14,522 nucleotides of DNA, from NCBI GenBank assembly GCA_001275005.1, contig JWZX01002033.1, positions 1 through 14,522 on the forward strand. Direction: 5' to 3'. The DNA comes from Chrysochromulina tobinii. Lineage: Eukaryota > Haptophyta > Prymnesiales > Chrysochromulinaceae. Both the position numbers and the translations under genes were made by a program. The notes beneath the pieces were generated by a model, which did no database searches, was not told the origin of the DNA, and saw only the letters and a program-made list of their open reading frames with translations. Below, one piece after another: positions 14,518-14,522 of this stretch; the first letter of the stretch is position 1; every line of letters begins with the position of its first letter.

Positions 14518-14522
14518 AGCCA
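1533..14522 (-). CDS. Giant two-module NACHT/LRR (NLR-type) protein, 16 exons, 5' partial
   Basis: Exons deduced from splice signals, protein continuity and paralog alignment, 5' to 3': 14522-11812, 11681-11122, 11049-10850, 10687-9957, 9822-9364, 9224-8988, 8844-8639, 8561-8264, 8192-7928, 7843-7504, 7353-5941, 5804-5141, 5067-4372, 4282-3974, 3787-3587, 3377-1533. They sum to 11,135 nt and give 3,710 residues plus a TGA. Phases agree at every junction. The frame is open to the right edge, so the start lies outside. Order along the protein: poly-Ala and LRRs, Lys/Glu linker, two SH3-like repeats, beta-rich domain, NACHT (P-loop near residue 1,021, Walker B near 1,116), accessory region, FKHLSFQEGLYA motif near 1,955, LRRs about 2,000-2,930, second beta-rich domain, degenerate NACHT about 3,300-3,480, and final LRRs. 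NACHT/LRR proteins are STAND NTPases acting as nucleotide-switched sensors, usually cytosolic. Role and ligand here are unknown. It could instead be two adjacent genes; continuous phase and the lack of any intergenic gap argue for one. Confidence 0.72.
2150..2760 (-). other. Degenerate NACHT domain (pseudo-NTPase) in exon 16
   Basis: By alignment with the intact NACHT of the same protein, RAGPGTGKTWMIKQ corresponds to RAQSRSERELLHAQ (about 2610-2651), removing every P-loop glycine and the Lys-Thr pair. QAYEMRAVVILLDGVDEA corresponds to QAMELRALVVVAEVRELS, losing the Walker B acids. LVVTSRPEGV corresponds to LVITMGVSTAEGV, losing the Arg. Helical positions between them still align (VPVIVFVQRIVRLL with RPVPISLSMAALTAAL). 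The frame is open and unbroken, so this is a conserved but catalytically dead domain, not a pseudogene. Confidence 0.65.
3378..3586 (-). other. Intron P (209 nt, GT-AG, phase 0)
   Basis: Donor GACGCCG|GTCAGGCACC and acceptor CTCTTCCCCACAG|TGGCTCGCC. The donor was chosen because LLVTP|WLAYGCSVGAR then matches the module-1 paralog VHPWLAYACSIGAR. The interior is the 58-bp family-2 tandem array. No exon duplication is seen. Confidence 0.78.
3395..3580. repeat. 58-bp tandem repeat, 3.2 copies, in intron P
   Basis: Units start at 3395, 3453 and 3511 with a partial fourth at 3569. Each begins GGCGCCGTGGTGAGCACTTG and continues CATGCAGGGCAGG. The three full units look identical, so the expansion is recent. 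Confidence 0.95.
3788..3973 (-). other. Intron O (186 nt, GT-AG, phase 0) with exon copy and internal AG|GT
   Basis: Donor TTCAACTTGCAG|GTGCGATC and final acceptor TTCAATTTGCAG|ACGGTAGG. The last 21 intron bases match the upstream exon end at 19. An internal TTGCAG|GTGCGATC at 3924/3923 repeats the donor region, splitting the intron into 50 and 136 nt. Splicing gives ATFNLQ|TVGRVREQ. Confidence 0.83.
4283..4371 (-). other. Intron N (89 nt, GC-AG, phase 0) with perfect exon copy
   Basis: Donor GTCGAGCAG|GCGCGCCAG and acceptor GTCGAGCAG|GCGCGCCAG lie in identical 22-bp copies (4274-4295 and 4363-4384). Splicing restores the LRR cap SVEQARQGVAVIRRFFG. The interior carries a family-2 element at about 4304-4335 with the palindrome TTGCATGCAA. 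Confidence 0.82.
4304..4335. repeat. Single family-2 unit in intron N
   Basis: CGCTGTAGTGAGCACTTGCA continuing TGCAAGGCAGG matches the intron P unit at 28 of 31 bases, in the same orientation. Confidence 0.85.
5068..5140 (-). other. Intron M (73 nt, GT-AG, phase 0) with exon copy across the junction
   Basis: Donor GGGTCTCGCAG|GTGCGGTT and acceptor GGGTGCCGCAG|GTGCGCGG. Nineteen bases spanning the AG|GT match at 17 positions. Splicing joins LPVRVSQ to VRGGKGEKE. The interior is GCGATCAGAG decamers. Confidence 0.83.
5805..5940 (-). other. Intron L (136 nt, GT-AG, phase 2)
   Basis: Donor CCCGG|GTACGTTG and acceptor TTTTGGCCGCACAG|GTACGATC, giving KKMPG|YDRLTSLVLANN. The LRR start is restored by the splice. 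GTACG begins both the intron and the next exon. The interior is two copies of the family-2 repeat. Confidence 0.82.
5831..5927. repeat. Two family-2 units in intron L
   Basis: 42-bp units at 5831-5872 and 5886-5927 differ at one base. Each starts GGCGCCGTGGTGAGCGCATG and continues CATGCAAGGCAGG. Confidence 0.92.
7354..7503 (-). other. Intron K (150 nt, GT-AG, phase 2) containing an internal exon copy
   Basis: Donor AACAATCG|GTACCTC and acceptor GCCTCCCTCGTCAG|GTACATGAAC, giving FLNNR|YMNNTC. Positions 7411-7440, in mid-intron, copy exon-10 bases 7501-7530 at 28 of 30 positions. The copied donor has decayed to GCACG. The rest is GAGGTCATCAGA-type repeats. Confidence 0.78.
7844..7927 (-). other. 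Intron J (84 nt, GT-AG, phase 1) with perfect exon copy and hairpin
   Basis: Donor ATGG|GTAAGAAGATGC and acceptor TCTTTCCCACAG|GTAAGAAGATGC. A perfect 21-bp direct repeat (7824-7844 and 7908-7928) spans both sites. The length is divisible by three and there is no stop, so retention would insert 28 residues in frame. Family-2 interior. Confidence 0.85.
7873..7905. repeat. Perfect inverted repeat in intron J (14-bp arms, 5-nt loop)
   Basis: GAACGCATGCATGC (7873-7886) and its exact reverse complement GCATGCATGCGTTC (7892-7905) flank AAGGG. The arm is the family-2 core, so this may be two family-2 ends face to face. Confidence 0.92.
8193..8263 (-). other. Intron I (71 nt, apparent GC-AG, phase 0)
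   Basis: Acceptor GCTGCCTCCTCAG|GCGAAGGAG. No in-phase GT donor fits. GAGG|GCGCCCACTG (donor at 8263) or GGAC|GCGAGGGCG (donor at 8269, 77 nt) both work; the second resembles the next exon start (7 of 9). The decamer-like interior includes TGCATGC. Confidence 0.6.
8562..8638 (-). other. Intron H (77 nt, GT-AG, phase 2)
   Basis: Donor CAGCT|GTACGTCG and acceptor GCCTCCCTCATCAG|GTACAAGC, giving RLQL|YKLGIMSG. This donor is the one with correct phase. GTAC starts both the intron and the next exon. The interior is GGCCATCAGAG-type. Confidence 0.68.
8845..8987 (-). other. Intron G (143 nt, GT-AG, phase 0) with exon copy at its 5' end
   Basis: Donor AACTTT|GTACGCCACAATG and acceptor CCTCCCTCATCAG|GTACGCCACTACG. 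The first 21 bases of the intron match the next exon at 18 positions (VRHNDYI against VRHYDYF). Splicing gives DEMNF|VRHYDYFFD. Confidence 0.85.
8871..8960. repeat. Nine tandem CATCACACGT decamers in intron G
   Basis: Eight perfect units and one variant (CATCAAACGC at 8881-8890) in exact register. No spacers are present, so this is a simple tandem array and not a CRISPR. Confidence 0.95.
9225..9363 (-). other. Intron E/F (139 nt, GT-AG, phase 0) with internal AG|GT
   Basis: Outer donor GGCCGAG|GTGCGCTG and outer acceptor GAGCTCAG|GTGTGCCTC, joining RCPTAE to VCLAMVKRL. At 9293/9292 an internal GGCCGAG|GTGCGCC acts as acceptor of the first part (71 nt) and possible donor of the second (68 nt). 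Nothing would remain between them, so it behaves as a zero-length exon or recursive splice site. Confidence 0.72.
9287..9387. repeat. Perfect 30-bp direct repeat spanning the splice sites of intron E
   Basis: Identical 30-bp copies at 9287-9316 and 9358-9387, spaced 71 bp (the length of the first sub-intron). On the sense strand each reads CTGCCCAACGGCCGAG|GTGC, covering 24 bases of exon end and 6 bases after the junction. Confidence 0.95.
9823..9956 (-). other. Intron D (134 nt, GT-AG, phase 0) with exon copy at its 3' end
   Basis: Donor GAGATCGCAG|GTGAGAGTG and acceptor GAGATTGCAG|CTCGAGCC. The last 21 intron bases match the last 21 bases of the upstream exon at 17 positions. Splicing joins PCTRSQ to LEPAVLML; the intron end would read LCARLQ. 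Confidence 0.82.
9851..9950. repeat. Ten decamers in intron D
   Basis: The array is built of two 10-bp units, TCAGAGGCAA and TCACATGCAC, in exact 10-bp register over 100 bp, with a single base change in one unit. Confidence 0.9.
10235..10267 (-). repeat. 11-bp minisatellite (x3) inside coding exon 4
   Basis: CCTTTCCTGGA (plus strand) is repeated at 10235-10245, 10246-10256 and 10257-10267 (the last base differs). Because 11 is not a multiple of three, each unit is read in a different frame, giving QERSRKGPGKA. The flanks TCCTCGTCGG are also duplicated (10225-10234 and 10267-10276), producing ADEDQERS and ADEDMERS. Confidence 0.8.
10688..10849 (-). other. Intron C (162 nt, GT-AG, phase 1) with exon copy at its 5' end
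   Basis: Donor GAGG|GTGTGGATCC and acceptor CTCGTCAG|GTGTGGACCTC. The first 22 intron bases match the first 22 bases of the next exon at 18 positions, so unspliced sequence would read VDPGDYN before VDLEDYK. Splicing restores the NACHT sequence PEGVDLEDYK. Confidence 0.8.
10731..10826. repeat. Three tandem 32-bp units in intron C
   Basis: Units at 10731-10762, 10763-10794 and 10795-10826 begin GGCCATCA and end GGTTTCGTCAG; they differ at only a few positions. Each unit contains the family-1 core GGCCATCAGAGGGCA. Confidence 0.85.
11050..11121 (-). other. Intron B (72 nt, GT-AG, phase 2)
   Basis: Donor TG|GTTCGTCCGC and acceptor CTCATCAG|GTACATCTCC, giving LMRW|YISNQF. This is the only GT donor nearby with the right phase. 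The intron start matches the next exon start at 7 of 10 bases. The interior is GCCATCAGAG-type. Confidence 0.65.
11682..11811 (-). other. Intron A (130 nt, GT-AG, phase 0)
   Basis: Donor CTG|GTGCGATC and acceptor CCTCCCTCCTCAG|GTGAATG, joining HL to VNVKPAG. The interior is a GGGAGATCAT-like decamer array. GTG begins both the intron and the next exon. No longer exon duplication is seen. Confidence 0.75.
11830..12660 (-). other. Beta-rich domain, module-1 copy
   Basis: About 275 residues begin LSITFDMKAHTASSLSIALE and contain APSRHTIVDTPATLVLCFNC, GIAFDGWQGSGSIECELIWG, VHPWLAYACSIGARM and RTSYSGYARDTRILLVHHKK. I do not recognise the family. It is clearly homologous to residues encoded by exons 14-16: APSRHDWAPPGAIILLFNCH, TPWLAYGCSVGARV and RTSSPAYKSGQKLLLLYERQ. 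This internal homology is what shows the protein to be built from two modules. It immediately precedes the NACHT domain in module 1. Confidence 0.6.
12700..13060 (-). other. Two SH3-like repeats
   Basis: Two related segments follow each other: GSLCRVVETVTVKDGVKRML...EPLGWVTGLTKDG and DTLVRVIESVTMPDGAEKAC...EMIGWITVKEA. Both have the pattern [S/D]-x-L-x-RV-x-E-[T/S]-V-T-x-[K/P]-DG, then a hydrophobic strand, then GW-[V/I]-T, as in bacterial-type or variant SH3-like barrels. They arose by internal duplication. A protein-interaction role is likely but unproved. Confidence 0.55.
13180..13800 (-). other. Low-complexity linker with charged Lys/Glu helix
   Basis: This coding stretch of exon 1 runs from a Gly/Ala/Pro-rich part (about 13420-13780) into an intensely charged part (about 13190-13410) with KKGAKKGAKGNKTAKGKESE, KAVKEAEEKAKREAEEKN and KEKKSKKKKAGKEA. 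It probably forms a flexible tether followed by a coiled-coil or single-alpha-helix segment. The KKSKKKKAGK run could serve as a nuclear-localisation-like basic patch. No enzymatic motif is present. Confidence 0.6.
13860..14522 (-). other. N-terminal poly-Ala tract and ribonuclease-inhibitor-type LRRs (exon 1)
   Basis: A (GCC)n/(GGC)n tract at about 14467-14519 encodes a run of Ala at the window edge. It is followed by KPVAGRALATALTTLPTDL and then LRRs: LTVLNLSHNRLGASFAAAL, LAELCLAYNDLGVEGGKAVA and LRLLDLTSINLCGI. The spacing of about 28 residues with G-x-E/A-x-A-x-A-L helices fits the ribonuclease-inhibitor/NLR type. More LRRs may lie upstream outside the window. Confidence 0.75.

Overview
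The window is nuclear DNA of a GC-rich eukaryote, most likely a unicellular alga. A long minus-strand gene is cut by about fifteen short introns that all restore one reading frame, and its product is a NACHT/LRR (NLR-type) protein. I associate the LRR and SH3-like sequence style with haptophyte, pelagophyte or dinoflagellate multigene families, but that is recall and cannot be tested here. Nothing resembles a prokaryotic operon, and I saw no rRNA, tRNA or CRISPR array.

Layout: (1) 3-362 (+) is the C-terminal end of an unidentified protein with a long Glu/Asp tail. (2) 363-695 is a convergent 3' region. (3) 696-1124 (-) is a complete, intronless, secreted FKBP-type peptidyl-prolyl isomerase. 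(4) 1125-1532 holds the FKBP upstream region and the NLR 3' flank, with a tandem 20-bp repeat and an inverted fragment of an intron repeat. (5) 1533-14522 (-) reads as one giant gene, open at its 5' end at the window edge. I deduced 16 exons (11,135 nt, 3,710 residues plus stop). Every exon phase agrees with the next.

The protein reads as two related modules in series. Module 1: LRRs, a Lys/Glu linker, two SH3-like repeats, a beta-rich domain, an apparently intact NACHT NTPase, a long accessory region with a membrane-like segment, a helical motif typical of NLRs (FKHLSFQEGLYA) and about 900 residues of LRRs. Module 2: a second copy of the beta-rich domain, a NACHT-like domain that has lost its Walker A, Walker B and sensor residues, and C-terminal LRRs. 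The likely role is that of a STAND-type sensor or scaffold with one live and one dead switch domain. This is inference.

The main discovery candidate is the intron set. About nine of the fifteen introns carry a copy of adjoining exon sequence (about 19-31 nt, three of them perfect) next to or across the splice junction, as expected if introns arose by tandem duplication or insertion at AG|GT sites. The intron interiors belong to two repeat families: decamer-like GCCATCAGAG-type arrays ending (sense strand) in GCCTCCCTCRTCAG, and elements with a GGCGCCGTGGTGAGC...TGCATGCA core. Two introns contain an internal AG|GT, in effect a zero-length exon. Introns are not shared between the two paralogous modules, which suggests they were gained after the module duplication.
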